Positions 34,738 to 43,765 of a stretch of DNA of 64,000 bases are shown here, piece after piece. Numbering within the stretch: the first letter of the stretch is position 1; each line of letters starts with the position of its first letter. The DNA is from Streptomyces sp. LUP47B (GTDB lineage Bacteria; Actinomycetota; Actinomycetes; Streptomycetales; Streptomycetaceae): the NCBI RefSeq assembly GCF_001746295.1, contig NZ_MJAH01000017.1:62001-126000 (forward strand), read 5' to 3'. Made by a program: the position numbers and the translations under genes. Under the pieces are notes generated by a model. It made no database searches. It worked only from the letters and a program-made list of their open reading frames with translations, and was not told the origin of the DNA.

Positions 34738-35967
34738 GTGTCGGTGGTGAAGGGGGCCGGCGACGCCGTCCATGCCCGGTGGACGTTCCGGCTGCGTGTG
34801 TCGTCGACCGCTGAGCGTGCGCTGCTGGCGGAGTGGGACCGGTGCCGGTGGATCTGGAACGAGTGCGTCGCCAAGTCCCAGCAGACCGACCTGTGGAACA
34901 AGAATCGCCCTAAAGGCGCCGACAAGGCGATGTGCGGTCCGGCCCGGCTCGACACGATGCTGACCGAAGCCCGCGCGAAGACGCCGTGGCTGCGTGAGGG
35001 GTCATCGGTTCCCCAGCAGCAGATCATCCGGGACTTCGGCAAGTCCCGCGCGAAGGCGCACAAGGACATCCGCGAACGTCTGCCGCAGCATCGCCGGGCC
35101 GGGATGCCGAAGTACAAGAAGAAGCGTGAGGCCGACCCGAGCCTGAACTACACCAGGCGCGGCTTCCGGCTGAAGGACGGCCGTCTGCACCTCGCAGGCA
35201 CCATAGCCCTGACGGTCGTGTGGTCGCGGGATCTTCCCGCCGAACCGTCCTCGGTGCGCGTATACCGCGACAGCCTCGGGCACTGGTACGCCTCGTTCGT
35301 CGTGCCCGCCGAAGCCCAGCCGCTGCCCGGGACCGGCCAGGTGATCGGGGTCGACTGGGGCGTCAGTCAGACCGCGACCACCACCAGCGACACCCACGAC
35401 CTCCCTCACGCCGGGCACGGGAAGAAGGCCCAGGCGAAGCTGTCGCGGTACGACCGCATGATGGCCCGCCGCAAACCCGCCACAGGACAGGCAGCCTCCA
35501 AGGGCTACCGTGAGGCGAAGAAGCTGCGGGCCAAGGCCTACAAGAAGGTGTCCCGGCAACGCCAGGACACCGGCCGCAAGTGGGCCAAGCGCGTGGTGGC
35601 CGACCACGACGCCATCGCCGTGGAGGACTTCCGGCCGAAGTTCCTCGCGAAGTCGACCGTGGCGAGGAAGGCCGCCGATGCCGCCATCGGTGCCACCAAG
35701 AAGGCGCTGCTGGAGATGGCCCGCAAGCACGGCAGGATCGTGCACCTGGTCCATCCCGCGCACACCACGATGGACTGCGCCCGGTGCGGAGCGAGAACCA
35801 AGCACGCGCTACCGCTGTCCGAACGAACCTATGCCTGCGCCGCGTGTGGAACCGTCTCGCCCAGAGACAAGAACTCCGCCCGCGTGATGCTGGCCCGGGC
35901 TGGTCTCAACCCGGCTGGTGCTGATGGCGCAAGACCCGGCGGGACGCAGTTCCGCCAGGCAGCCTGA
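34738..35967 (+). CDS. tnpB: TnpB RNA-guided nuclease (second, divergent copy)
   Basis: A 409-residue TnpB of a different subgroup from the one at 14457. The RuvC residues are Asp in VIGVDWGVSQTATT, Glu in IAVEDFRPKFLAK, and Asp in SPRDKNSARVMLAR (family DRDxNAAxN, so somewhat degenerate around an intact Asp). A CARC...CAAC zinc finger lies before the last motif. GTG 34738 is chosen for GGGAGGG 7 nt upstream; a longer frame from 34564 crosses the left-end hairpin and is rejected. It is probably active or only recently decayed. Confidence 0.88.
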   Translation: MSVVKGAGDAVHARWTFRLRVSSTAERALLAEWDRCRWIWNECVAKSQQTDLWNKNRPKGADKAMCGPARLDTMLTEARAKTPWLREGSSVPQQQIIRDFGKSRAKAHKDIRERLPQHRRAGMPKYKKKREADPSLNYTRRGFRLKDGRLHLAGTIALTVVWSRDLPAEPSSVRVYRDSLGHWYASFVVPAEAQPLPGTGQVIGVDWGVSQTATTTSDTHDLPHAGHGKKAQAKLSRYDRMMARRKPATGQAASKGYREAKKLRAKAYKKVSRQRQDTGRKWAKRVVADHDAIAVEDFRPKFLAKSTVARKAADAAIGATKKALLEMARKHGRIVHLVHPAHTTMDCARCGARTKHALPLSERTYACAACGTVSPRDKNSARVMLARAGLNPAGADGARPGGTQFRQAA

Positions 35968-35976
35968 GCCAGGAAT

Positions 35977-35997
35977 CCCCCTCGCTTTACGAGGGGG
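35977..35997 (+). repeat. right-end hairpin of second TnpB element
   Basis: An 8-bp stem extended by outer GAATC/GATTC pairs, 10 nt after the tnpB stop. It is expected to form the 3' part of this element's guide RNA; the guide would be read from about 36006 onward. Confidence 0.7.
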
Positions 35998-36002
35998 AGG
36001 AT

Positions 36003-36428
36003 TCAAGGATGCATCCGCGCGCCCTTGAGCACCTTGTCCACGGCGTTGCGCGGCCCGTACACCGCGAGGCCCACCAGGTCCAGCTCTCCCGTCGCGACCG
36101 CCCGGACCGCCGCCCGGTTGTCGCGGTCGTTGCCCGTCGCGAACAGGTCGCTCGTGAAGAGCGCGCGCGGGAGCGAACGGGACAGCACGCGCGCGTGGGC
36201 CGTTTTCAACGTCTCCTTGGTGCCCTCGAAGACCAGCACCGGCTGCCGGAACATCGGCATGTAGGGCACGCCGTCGGCGTCCTCGTACGGCTCGCCGACC
36301 ACCTCCGGGGCCTGGGTGCCCAGGCCACTGACGAGGAACGCGGTGACGTTCAGGCGCTGCCAGGTCTCCAGGTCCTCACGCAGCAGGACGGCGATCTTGG
36401 TGTCGAAGCGGATGGGTTCAGTACTCAT
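36003..36428 (-). CDS. DUF2000-family protein
   Basis: A 141-residue protein of the DUF2000 family (also described as RidA/peptidyl-tRNA-hydrolase-like fold), starting MSTEPIRFDTKIAVLLREDL. Conserved features are ETWQRLNVTAFLVSGLG, YMPMFRQPVLVFEG and LAVYGPRNAVDKVLKGARMH. The biochemical role is unknown. It is divergent from an AraC gene, a common pairing for this family. Its TGA stop (36003-36005) coincides with the right edge of the TnpB element, so the insertion seems to have landed at or just after the stop without truncating the domain. Confidence 0.82.
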   Translation of the reverse strand: MSTEPIRFDTKIAVLLREDLETWQRLNVTAFLVSGLGTQAPEVVGEPYEDADGVPYMPMFRQPVLVFEGTKETLKTAHARVLSRSLPRALFTSDLFATGNDRDNRAAVRAVATGELDLVGLAVYGPRNAVDKVLKGARMHP

Positions 36429-36477
36429 GGAATGAGACTCGCGGGCGTCGTACGGCCTCGTCTTGTACGTTCTTTGC

Positions 36478-37359
36478 ATGGCGGCCACAACCATGCCCGC
36501 GCAGGAGGTCACCGCGTGGCGCCCCGCCGTTCCGGGCGTCACCGAGGTCTTCCACGCCCACTTCACCGAGTACGCCTATCCGATGCATGTGCACGAGGCG
36601 TGGACGCTGCTCATCGTGGACGACGGGGCCGTACGGTACGACCTCGACCGGCACGAGCACGGCACGCCGGACGACACCGTGTCGCTGCTGCCGCCGCACG
36701 TCCCGCACAACGGCTCGCCCGTGTCGCCGGACGGCTTCCGCAAGCGGGTCGTCTATCTCGACGGCACCCATCTCGGCGACGAGCTCATCGGGCCCGCCGT
36801 CGACGGCCCCGATCTGCGCGATCCCGTACTGCGGCAGCGGGTGGGGCAGTTGCACACGGCGCTGACCAGGCCAGGTGAGGAGTTCGAGGCGGAGAGCCGG
36901 CTGACGCTCATCGGCGACCGGCTCAGGATGCTCCTACGGCCGCCGCTGCACGAGGGGCCCGCGCGCCGCGATCCCGCCCTCGCCCGCCGGCTGCGCGAAC
37001 TCCTCGACGAGCGGGTCGTGGAGGGGCTGTCGCTGGAGGAGGCGGCAGGGGTCGTCCAGGCTCATCCGGCGCATCTCGTACGGGCGTTCAGTGCCGCTTA
37101 CGGCATCGCGCCGCACCAGTACCTCACCTCCCGCCGGGTCGGCCGGGCCCGGCGTCTGCTGCTCGCGGGGCAGGGTCCCGCCGAGGTCGCCGCGCTCACC
37201 GGTTTCCACGACCAGGCCCATCTCACCCGGCACTTCAAGCGGCTGGTGGGGGTGACGCCGGGGCGCTATCGCAACAGCTCATGGACCGGATCAGACAGGA
37301 GTTCGACGGAAGGCGTCCGTCCGGCGATCGGCACCGATCAGCGTCGCCGGCATGGATGA
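36478..37359 (+). CDS. AraC-family transcriptional regulator
   Basis: A 293-residue regulator with an N-terminal cupin-like sensing domain (YPMHVHEAWTLLIVDDGAVR, LLPPHVPHNGSPVS) and a C-terminal double helix-turn-helix (LSLEEAAGVVQAHPAHLVRA and EVAALTGFHDQAHLTRHFKR, then GVTPGRYR). The start is taken at ATG 36478. It is divergent from the DUF2000 gene across 49 nt, which it probably controls. The last 25 residues are Arg/Ser-rich and overlap the next gene by 8 nt. Confidence 0.9.
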   Translation: MAATTMPAQEVTAWRPAVPGVTEVFHAHFTEYAYPMHVHEAWTLLIVDDGAVRYDLDRHEHGTPDDTVSLLPPHVPHNGSPVSPDGFRKRVVYLDGTHLGDELIGPAVDGPDLRDPVLRQRVGQLHTALTRPGEEFEAESRLTLIGDRLRMLLRPPLHEGPARRDPALARRLRELLDERVVEGLSLEEAAGVVQAHPAHLVRAFSAAYGIAPHQYLTSRRVGRARRLLLAGQGPAEVAALTGFHDQAHLTRHFKRLVGVTPGRYRNSSWTGSDRSSTEGVRPAIGTDQRRRHG

Positions 37360-37810
37360 CAGACAGAACTCCTTACCGTTCAGACGTCTCTCCGTGGCCG
37401 TCGCGGGTGCGGCCGCCCTGGGCGCCCTCAGCGTCGGTGGTGCCATCGCCGCGAACTCGGACGACGAGCCCAGCAGCGCCGAGCCGAGCATGTCGACCAG
37501 CCTCCCGCCGGGCGAGGGCACGGTCGGTGTCAGCGGTGGCGGCGACGAGAGCACCACCGGCGGTTCCGATCCCAGTCCGACCTCCACGTCCCCCGACGAA
37601 CCCTCCACGCCCAGCGAGCTGGAGGAGCTCAACCGCCGGATCGCCGAGCCGGACAGGAAGGTCGACGAGCTGCCCACCAAGAAGGAACTCGCCGACGCGC
37701 TGCGGGCCTTCGCGGACCAGCTGGACAAGCCGACCGCGCCCGGGGATCCCGGCGGGACCGAAGAGCCGACCACCGAGCCGCAGCCCACCGACTCACTTCC
37801 GCCCAACTAG
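37352..37810 (+). CDS. secreted hypothetical protein with coiled-coil segment
   Basis: A 152-residue protein starting at ATG 37352, overlapping the AraC stop by 8 nt. A signal-like N-terminus (LSVAVAGAAALGALSVGGAI) ends in AIAANS. It is followed by a Ser/Thr/Pro/Gly linker and a short charged helix (SELEELNRRIAEPDRKVDEL). Proline breaks the heptads. The C-terminus is again Thr/Pro/Glu-rich. Composition suggests an exported, wall-associated, mostly disordered protein; no family is recognised. Confidence 0.6.
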   Translation: MDDRQNSLPFRRLSVAVAGAAALGALSVGGAIAANSDDEPSSAEPSMSTSLPPGEGTVGVSGGGDESTTGGSDPSPTSTSPDEPSTPSELEELNRRIAEPDRKVDELPTKKELADALRAFADQLDKPTAPGDPGGTEEPTTEPQPTDSLPPN

Positions 37811-37835
37811 GCCCAGGACCGCGGAAAGCCCGAAG

Positions 37836-38336
37836 TCAGTCCTGCGAGCGCTGGGTCAGATGCGCGAACGCGTCCAGGTTGCGCGTCGACTCGCCCCGGG
37901 CCACCCGCCACTCGTACTCCTTGCGGATCGCGGTGGCGAAACCCAGTTCCAGCAGGGTGTTGAAGCTGCCGTCGGCCGCCTCCAGGACCTGGCCCAGGAG
38001 GCGGTCGACCTCGTCGGCGGTGACCGCGGCGAGGGGGAGCTTGCCGGCGACGTAGACGTCACCGAGCCGGTCGACGGCGTAACTCACGCCGTACAGCTTG
38101 AGGTTGCGCTCCAGGAGCCAGCGGTGGACGCCTGACTCGTTCTCGTCGGGGTGGCGGATGACGAAGGCGTTCAGCGACAGGGAGTGGCGGCCGACGATGA
38201 GCGAGACGGTCGTCTTCAGCTTGCGGGTGCCGGGGAGCTGCACCACGTAGTTTCCGGGTGCGGGGCTCTCCCACTCGACCTCGGCGTCCTTGAGGACGCC
38301 CTCGATGACCTGCGCTGCCTTCTCTGCCTCAGCCAT
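37836..38336 (-). CDS. YbjN-domain protein
   Basis: A 166-residue protein with a YbjN/type III secretion-chaperone-like domain: an N-terminal helix MAEAEKAAQVIEGVLKDAEV, a beta sheet with LIVGRHSLSLNAFVIRHPDE, then VHRWLLERNLKLYGVSYAVD, and a C-terminal helix ending AHLTQRSQD. The function is unknown. Its start overlaps the mshA stop by 8 nt, so it is translationally coupled to mycothiol synthesis; this arrangement is common in actinobacteria. Confidence 0.85.
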   Translation of the reverse strand: MAEAEKAAQVIEGVLKDAEVEWESPAPGNYVVQLPGTRKLKTTVSLIVGRHSLSLNAFVIRHPDENESGVHRWLLERNLKLYGVSYAVDRLGDVYVAGKLPLAAVTADEVDRLLGQVLEAADGSFNTLLELGFATAIRKEYEWRVARGESTRNLDAFAHLTQRSQD

Positions 38337-39666
38337 GGTGGGAGCGTACGTGACGCCGGTACGACTGTGCCGCGGCCACATACACGTCCGCCGTCGCTGC
38401 GGCCGCGGTGTCCCAGCCGAAGGACTGGGCGTGCCGCGCGGCCGCCTCGCCCATGCGGGGCGTGAGCGCCGGGTCGTCGGCGAAATCGCACAGCACGCGC
38501 GCGTAGGCGGCCGGATCGTGTCCGCGTACGAGGAAACCGGTGCGTTCGTCGGCCACGGCCACCGGCAGCCCGCCGACCGCCGCCGCGAGCACCGGGGTGC
38601 CGGCCGCCTGGGCCTCTATGGCGACCAGTCCGAAGGACTCGCTGTAGGAGGGCATGACCAGCACGGACGCGGCCCGGAACCAGTCGGCGAGCTGCTCCTG
38701 GCCGACGGGCGGCTGGAACCGTACGACATCCGCGATGCCGAGGCGGGAGGCCAGTTTCTGCAGGCCCTCGGGTTTGGCGAGGCCGCTGCCGCTGAGGCCG
38801 CCGACGACCGGGACGAGGATGCGGGAGCGCAGGTCGGGGCGCTGGTCGAGCAACACCGCCACGGCCCGCAGGAGGATGTCCGGGGCCTTCAGGGGCTGGA
38901 TGCGGCCCGCGAACAGGGGGATCAGGGCGTCCTGGGGCAGACCGAGACGGGCTCGGGCCGCCGCTCGGCCGTCCGCCGGGCAGAAGCGCTCGAGGTTCAC
39001 GCCGGGGTGGACGACGGCGACCTTGGCGGGGTCGGCGGCGTAGTGCCGTACGAGTTCCTCGCGCTCCTCGGCGGTGTTCGCGATGAGGCGGTCGGCGGCG
39101 GCGACGATCTGGGTCTCGCCGATGACCCGGGCGGCGGGCTCGGGGGTGTCGCCGTCGGCGAGGCTGGCGTTCTTGACCTTGGCCATGGTGTGCATGGCGT
39201 GCACGAGCGGAGTGCCCCAGCGCTGGGCGGCGAGCCAGCCGACGTGACCGGAGAGCCAGTAGTGCGAGTGGACCAGGTCGTAGTAGCCGGGGCGGTGGCC
39301 GGCCCACGCCTGCATCACACCGTGCGTGAAGGCGCACAGCTGGGCGGGGAGGTCCTCCTTGTTGAGTCCCTCGTAGGGGCCCGCGTCGATGTGGCGGACC
39401 AGGACGCCGGGGGCCATCTCGACGGTCGGGGGAAGACCGCTCGTCGTCGCGCGCGTGAAGATCTCGACCTCGATGTTGATCGCGGCGAGGCGCTGGGCGA
39501 GCTCGACGATGTAGACGTTCATGCCGCCCGCGTCGCCGGTGCCGGGCTGGTGGAGCGGTGAGGTGTGCACGGAGAGCATGGCGACGCGGCGGGGGCGGCG
39601 GTGCAGGCGCAACCGGTGGGGTGCGGCCTGGGAGCGACGCTGGAGCCTGCTGACGTACTGGCTCAC
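38329..39666 (-). CDS. mshA: MshA, D-inositol-3-phosphate glycosyltransferase
   Basis: A 445-residue GT4 glycosyltransferase catalysing the first step of mycothiol synthesis, transfer of GlcNAc from UDP-GlcNAc to inositol 3-phosphate. The N-terminal domain has VAMLSVHTSPLHQPGTGDAG and GGMNVYIVELAQRLA. The donor-binding domain has FAGRIQPLKAPDILLRA and the EX7E motif in PSYSESFGLVAIEAQAAGTP. The start is GTG 39666. The basic N-terminal extension (about 28 residues) is typical of Streptomyces MshA. It is followed by the coupled YbjN gene. Confidence 0.93.
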   Translation of the reverse strand: MSQYVSRLQRRSQAAPHRLRLHRRPRRVAMLSVHTSPLHQPGTGDAGGMNVYIVELAQRLAAINIEVEIFTRATTSGLPPTVEMAPGVLVRHIDAGPYEGLNKEDLPAQLCAFTHGVMQAWAGHRPGYYDLVHSHYWLSGHVGWLAAQRWGTPLVHAMHTMAKVKNASLADGDTPEPAARVIGETQIVAAADRLIANTAEEREELVRHYAADPAKVAVVHPGVNLERFCPADGRAAARARLGLPQDALIPLFAGRIQPLKAPDILLRAVAVLLDQRPDLRSRILVPVVGGLSGSGLAKPEGLQKLASRLGIADVVRFQPPVGQEQLADWFRAASVLVMPSYSESFGLVAIEAQAAGTPVLAAAVGGLPVAVADERTGFLVRGHDPAAYARVLCDFADDPALTPRMGEAAARHAQSFGWDTAAAATADVYVAAAQSYRRHVRSHHG

Positions 39667-39874
39667 GTGGCGTTCCTCCTTGCTGCGGACATGCCTGACG
39701 GAGGGCGTGGGGACCCTCCGACGGAGGCAACACGGAAGTAGGCATTCCCATTCCGTGCGGGGGCGGTTTTTGCCGAGGTATTACCGGATTTCGCTCAACC
39801 GTTCGAGGGTGGGGTGCGTCGGGCGGGCGGGACGGCACGCGGTGGCCCGTCGCCCTCCGCATACCCTCATAGGC

Positions 39875-40705
39875 ATGACATCCCGCGCCGCCTCGCGCCC
39901 TGTGGGCACGGTCACGCGCGGGACGACCAACCCCAACCGGCTGCGCCGCATGGACCGCTGGATCGCGGCCGCACACGGCGCCGAGCTGCGCCGCGCCGCC
40001 GATCCGGTCGCCGTCGACCTCGGGTACGGCGCCGCCCCCTGGACCGCCGTCGAGTTGCTCGCCCGGCTCCGCGAGGAAGCTCCACGCACGCGCGTGGTCG
40101 GTGTCGAGATCGAACCGGCCCGGGTGGCGGCGGCGAAGCCGTACGAGCGCGACGGGCTCGTCTTCCGGCACGGCGGGTTCGAGATCCCGGTCCCCCAGCG
40201 ACCGCTGCTCGTCCGGGCGGCCAATGTGCTGCGCCAGTACGACGAGGCCGAGGTGGCCGCCGTATGGGAGCGGCTGTGTGCCAGGCTGGCGCCGGCCGAT
40301 CCGGCGCGGGGGTCGCGCGGCGGGCTGCTCGTCGAGGGCACCTGCGACGAGATCGGGCGTCGGCACGTGTGGGTCGCGCTCGGTCCGGAGGGGCCGCGGA
40401 CGGTCACCTTCGCGACCCGGCTGGGCTCGCTGGAGCGGCCCTCCGACCTCGCCGAGCGGCTGCCGAAGGCGTTGATCCACCGCAACGTCCCGGGTGAGCC
40501 GGTGCACTCCTTCCTGCGCGACTTCGACCGCGCGTGGGCGGCCGCCGCGCCCTACGCGTCGTACGGCGCCCGGCAGCGGTGGATCCGGACGGTACGGGAC
40601 CTGACGGCCGACTGGCCGGTGGTGGACGGGCCTTCGCGGTGGCGGCAGGGGGAAGTGACGGTGGCGTGGGGGGCGTTGACCCCGCGCGGAGGGCGGCAGG
40701 CGTGA
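39875..40705 (+). CDS. class I SAM-dependent methyltransferase-like protein
   Basis: A 276-residue protein with a Rossmann methyltransferase core: AVDLGYGAAPWTAVELLARL as motif I (DLGYG in place of the usual DxGxG), VVGVEIEPARVAAAKPYERD as motif II, and LVRAANVLRQYDEAEV near motif IV. The C-terminal part is family-specific (FLRDFDRAWAAAAPYASYGA). The substrate is unknown. ATG 39875 is chosen because an in-frame extension is antisense to mshA. It is divergent from mshA, a position conserved from memory in Streptomyces. Confidence 0.8.
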   Translation: MTSRAASRPVGTVTRGTTNPNRLRRMDRWIAAAHGAELRRAADPVAVDLGYGAAPWTAVELLARLREEAPRTRVVGVEIEPARVAAAKPYERDGLVFRHGGFEIPVPQRPLLVRAANVLRQYDEAEVAAVWERLCARLAPADPARGSRGGLLVEGTCDEIGRRHVWVALGPEGPRTVTFATRLGSLERPSDLAERLPKALIHRNVPGEPVHSFLRDFDRAWAAAAPYASYGARQRWIRTVRDLTADWPVVDGPSRWRQGEVTVAWGALTPRGGRQA

Positions 40706-40988
40706 ACTCCGGTGGACCGGGCGGAGTGCCGCACGCGCGAACTCCGGCGCGCCTTGCGGGTGAACCCGCTCCGGTGGTGACCTGCGGGGAACGATCTCCG
40801 TGAGTCGTTCGTCACAAAGGCTGGGAGATCGTCTTCGGGCGGCGGGGAGAGGGGGATGCACCCGGCAAGCGCCGGGTCGCGAAGGGCTGTGCCGGCAAGG
40901 CCTGCCTCTGTCGCTTTCGGCCATGACGTGGCACGATCCCCCGAGCACCGTAAGTTACTGACGGTAAATCAGATTTGGGGGCAGGGGT

Positions 40989-42062
40989 ATGGGAACGGGC
41001 AAGCGCGGTCTGATCGCCACGGCCGTGACCGTGATCGGCGCGGTGGCCGTGCTGGCGGCACCGGGTACCGCCTTCGCCGCCCCGAGTCCGACCCCCAGTC
41101 CCACGGCCTCGCCGACCACCGTGACCAACAGGGACATCGAAGCCGTACGCGAGCAGCTCGACGCGCTCTATCACGACGCGGCCGTGGCCACCGACGCCTA
41201 CAACGCCGCCGAGGAGAAGGCCGAGCAGCAGTCGGCGGAGATCGTCGCGCTGGCCCAGAAGATCGTCAAGGGCCAGGAGAAGCTGGCGAAGCTGAAGGCC
41301 CGCGCGGGTGCCGCGGCCGCCGCCCAGTACCGCAGCTACGGGCTGTCGGACGAGGCGCAGCTGATGCTGAGCGACGATCCGCAGGAGTTCCTGGACAACA
41401 CCGGCCGCGTTCTGCAGGGCCAGCGCGCCACCAAGACACTGATCGCGGAACTGACGCGCACCCAGCAGGACTTGAGGCAGTACGCCGACGACGCCTCGGC
41501 GCAGTGGACGAAGCTGGAGGCGAACCGCAAGGCCAAGGCGACGGCCAAGAAGAAGGTCCAGCGGCAGATCGCGGCGGCCGAGAAGCTCGAGTCCCAGCTG
41601 GAGCAGAAGGAGAAGAAGCGCCTCGCCGAACTGGAGGAGCAGGCCGCGCATCAGGCGCAGACCGCCTGGCTGGACTCCGGCATCCTCGACGAGATCGACG
41701 GCAAGGCGAGCGCGGCCGGGAAGATCGCGGTCGCCTTCGCGACGACCCAGATGGGCAAACCGTACGAATGGGGCGCCGAGGGCCCTGACTCGTACGACTG
41801 TTCAGGGCTGACCTCACAGGCCTGGGCGAGCGCCGGCAAGCCGATTCCGCGCACCTCGCAGGAGCAGTGGAAACAGCTCAAGCACATCGACGTCAAGGAC
41901 ATGCGGCCCGGCGACCTGATCATCTACTTCGACGACGCCAGCCATGTGGCGATGTACCTCGGCGAGGGCGCGATCGTGCACGCACCGCGGCCGGGGCGCA
42001 CGGTGACGATGGCCGGGGCGGGGTCGATGCCGATACTCGGGGTGGTGCGGCCGGACGCGTGA
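40989..42062 (+). CDS. NlpC/P60 peptidoglycan endopeptidase
   Basis: A 357-residue secreted cell-wall hydrolase. The signal peptide (IATAVTVIGAVAVLAAPGTA, cut after AFA) is followed by a Pro/Thr/Ser linker and a long coiled coil (residues about 45-235) rich in Glu/Lys/Ala. The C-terminal NlpC/P60 domain has catalytic Cys in SYDCSGLTSQAW and His in SHVAMYLGEGAIVHAPRPG. It resembles mycobacterial RipA/RipC-type hydrolases, in which the coiled coil controls activity. It should cut stem-peptide D-Glu-DAP bonds. Confidence 0.92.
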   Translation: MGTGKRGLIATAVTVIGAVAVLAAPGTAFAAPSPTPSPTASPTTVTNRDIEAVREQLDALYHDAAVATDAYNAAEEKAEQQSAEIVALAQKIVKGQEKLAKLKARAGAAAAAQYRSYGLSDEAQLMLSDDPQEFLDNTGRVLQGQRATKTLIAELTRTQQDLRQYADDASAQWTKLEANRKAKATAKKKVQRQIAAAEKLESQLEQKEKKRLAELEEQAAHQAQTAWLDSGILDEIDGKASAAGKIAVAFATTQMGKPYEWGAEGPDSYDCSGLTSQAWASAGKPIPRTSQEQWKQLKHIDVKDMRPGDLIIYFDDASHVAMYLGEGAIVHAPRPGRTVTMAGAGSMPILGVVRPDA

Positions 42063-42101
42063 GCGCCGCCGGGCAGGCGAATGAGACCTGGACCATGTGA
42101 T

Positions 42102-42125
42102 GCGGGGCACGCGTGAAGGCCCCGC
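42102..42125 (+). terminator. weak hairpin after NlpC/P60 gene
   Basis: GCGGGG and CCCCGC arms with a 12-nt loop, 40 nt after the stop and followed by AAACC. This is only a weak terminator candidate. Confidence 0.35.
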
Positions 42126-42336
42126 AAACCTTGCGCAGACGTGACGTTCGTCATCCCCGCGACACCCCCCAACTGTCCAACTGCGGTGGATAACGCGGCA
42201 TATGACAGTGGCCACCGGCCAAGCGGCGTGTCTCACGCCATTCCTTTCCCGGCCCGGCACCCGCTATGGTCCCCGTCGGTGGATCGAGGTCCCTCGCTCC
42301 ACCATGCCCTCGGGGGGAGGGAAGGAATCCGAGACC

Positions 42337-43635
42337 ATGCCCGTACCCATACCGCGGCAGCGAGCGATCCCGGCCGTGGAAAGTGGTCAGGCGCCGGCCG
42401 CACCGAAGGACGCCCCCTCCACGGAAGCCCCGCGCAAGGAAGCCACGGTCGACAACAACGCCACCACCCAACTGAGCCTGCTGGTGATCGAGGACGATCC
42501 CGGCGGGTCCACAGTCGTCCCCGAACTCATTGACTCGGCCGGCAGGCCGATCCGCGTCCGCACCGCCCGCAACCTCACCGAGGCGGAGCGGCTGCTCACG
42601 GACGACGTCCACTGCATCCTGCTCGACCTCGCGCTGCCCGCGCCCGGCCGCTCCGCTGACGACGACGAGCTCGCCGTACTGCGTCATGTCCTGGAGCTCG
42701 CACCCCGGCACGCCGTCCTCGCGCTCACCGCCTCCGGCGACGCCGAGCGCGGTGCGGAGGCGGTGCGGGTGGGCGCCCAGGACTATCTCTTCCGGGACGA
42801 GCTGGACGGACGGCTGCTGAGCCGGGCGATCCGGTACGCGGTGGAGCGGAAACGTTCCGACACGGCGGAGCGCAGGCTCGCCGAGGGCCGGGTGCGGGCG
42901 CAGGAGAACCGGCGCCTGGAGCGCGGGCTGCTGCCCACGCCGCTGCTGGAGGGGTCGTCGCTGCGGTTCGCCGCGCGGTACCGGCCGGGCCGGTCGCGTG
43001 CGCTGCTCGGCGGTGACTTCTACGACGTCGTACGGACTCCCGACGGGACCGTGCACGCGATGATCGGCGACGTCTGCGGGCACGGCCCCGACGAGGCGGC
43101 GCTCGGTGTGGAGCTGCGCATCGCCTGGCGCGCGCTGACCCTGGCGGGGCTGTGCGGGGACGAACTGCTCGGCACGCTGCAGGAGGTACTGGAGCACGAG
43201 CGCTCCGACGACGAGATCTTCGCGACGCTGTGCACGGTCGACATCGCGCCGGACGGGCGGCGGGCGGGGCTGTGTCTCGCCGGGCACCCGTCGCCGCTGG
43301 TGGCCCGGCCGGGTCGGCCCGCGCGGCTGCTGCCGTACGACAACAACGGGCCCGCGCTGGGCCTGCTGCCGGGGGCTCGGTGGCCTCGGATGCAGGTGGA
43401 GCTGGGGGCCGAGTGGAGTCTGATGCTCTACACCGACGGGCTGATCGAGGGGCGGATCGGGGAGGGCCGGGAGCGCCTGGGGCAGGACAGGATGGTCGCC
43501 ATGATCCGTCGCCAGCTCTCCGAAGGGCTGCGGGGCGAGGCGTTGCTGCGGGCCGCGGTGAACGAGGTGCGTTCGCTCAACGGGGGCGAACTGGCGGACG
43601 ACGTGGCGGTACTGCTGCTGGACCGGGAGGGTTAG
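42337..43635 (+). CDS. PP2C/SpoIIE-type phosphatase with receiver domain
   Basis: A 432-residue signalling protein. An N-terminal disordered stretch of 45 residues is followed by a response-regulator receiver (LLVIEDDPGGSTVV, phospho-Asp in CILLDLALP) and a coiled linker. The SpoIIE/RsbU phosphatase domain has LLGGDFYDVV, MIGDVCGHGPDEAA, LYTDGLIEGR and LADDVAVLLL, giving all metal-binding aspartates. Such proteins dephosphorylate anti-sigma-factor antagonists to release sigma-B-like factors. ATG 42337 has GGGAGGGAAGGAA upstream; ATG 42304 is possible. Confidence 0.9.
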   Translation: MPVPIPRQRAIPAVESGQAPAAPKDAPSTEAPRKEATVDNNATTQLSLLVIEDDPGGSTVVPELIDSAGRPIRVRTARNLTEAERLLTDDVHCILLDLALPAPGRSADDDELAVLRHVLELAPRHAVLALTASGDAERGAEAVRVGAQDYLFRDELDGRLLSRAIRYAVERKRSDTAERRLAEGRVRAQENRRLERGLLPTPLLEGSSLRFAARYRPGRSRALLGGDFYDVVRTPDGTVHAMIGDVCGHGPDEAALGVELRIAWRALTLAGLCGDELLGTLQEVLEHERSDDEIFATLCTVDIAPDGRRAGLCLAGHPSPLVARPGRPARLLPYDNNGPALGLLPGARWPRMQVELGAEWSLMLYTDGLIEGRIGEGRERLGQDRMVAMIRRQLSEGLRGEALLRAAVNEVRSLNGGELADDVAVLLLDREG

Positions 43636-43765
43636 CGGCTCGCGCCGCAGGGGTGTTGGCCGGGTGCCGGCTGCGGATGCGTTGCGGCTGGTCGCACCCA
43701 CGCGGCGGAGCCGCATGTCGACACGGCCCGCGCCCCTTGAGGGGCGCTGCGCTCGGCCCGCGTGA

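Larger units (their letters stand above)
34513..36006 (+). mobile_element. second TnpB-only IS element with matching end hairpins
   Basis: One tnpB is flanked by similar hairpins: CCCCGGCG-TTCA-CGCCGGGG (34526-34545) on the left and CCCCCTCG-CTTTA-CGAGGGGG (35977-35997) on the right. Both are followed by GGGGAGGAATC or GGGGAGGATTC. These are subterminal palindromes of IS200/IS605 type. No tnpA is present. The right end reaches the stop codon of the DUF2000 gene. The exact ends are uncertain by several bases. Confidence 0.6.

Noticed and set aside
38216..40948. A 910-codon minus-strand open frame across mshA and the methyltransferase
   Set aside because: Arg/Pro/Gly-rich shadow frame; mshA, YbjN and the methyltransferase explain the region.
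40706..40988. A c-di-AMP (ydaO) riboswitch before the NlpC/P60 hydrolase gene
   Set aside because: Such riboswitches precede some Streptomyces wall hydrolases, but I could not find the conserved core segments; only a simple CCCGGC/GCCGGG hairpin at 40861-40876 is present.
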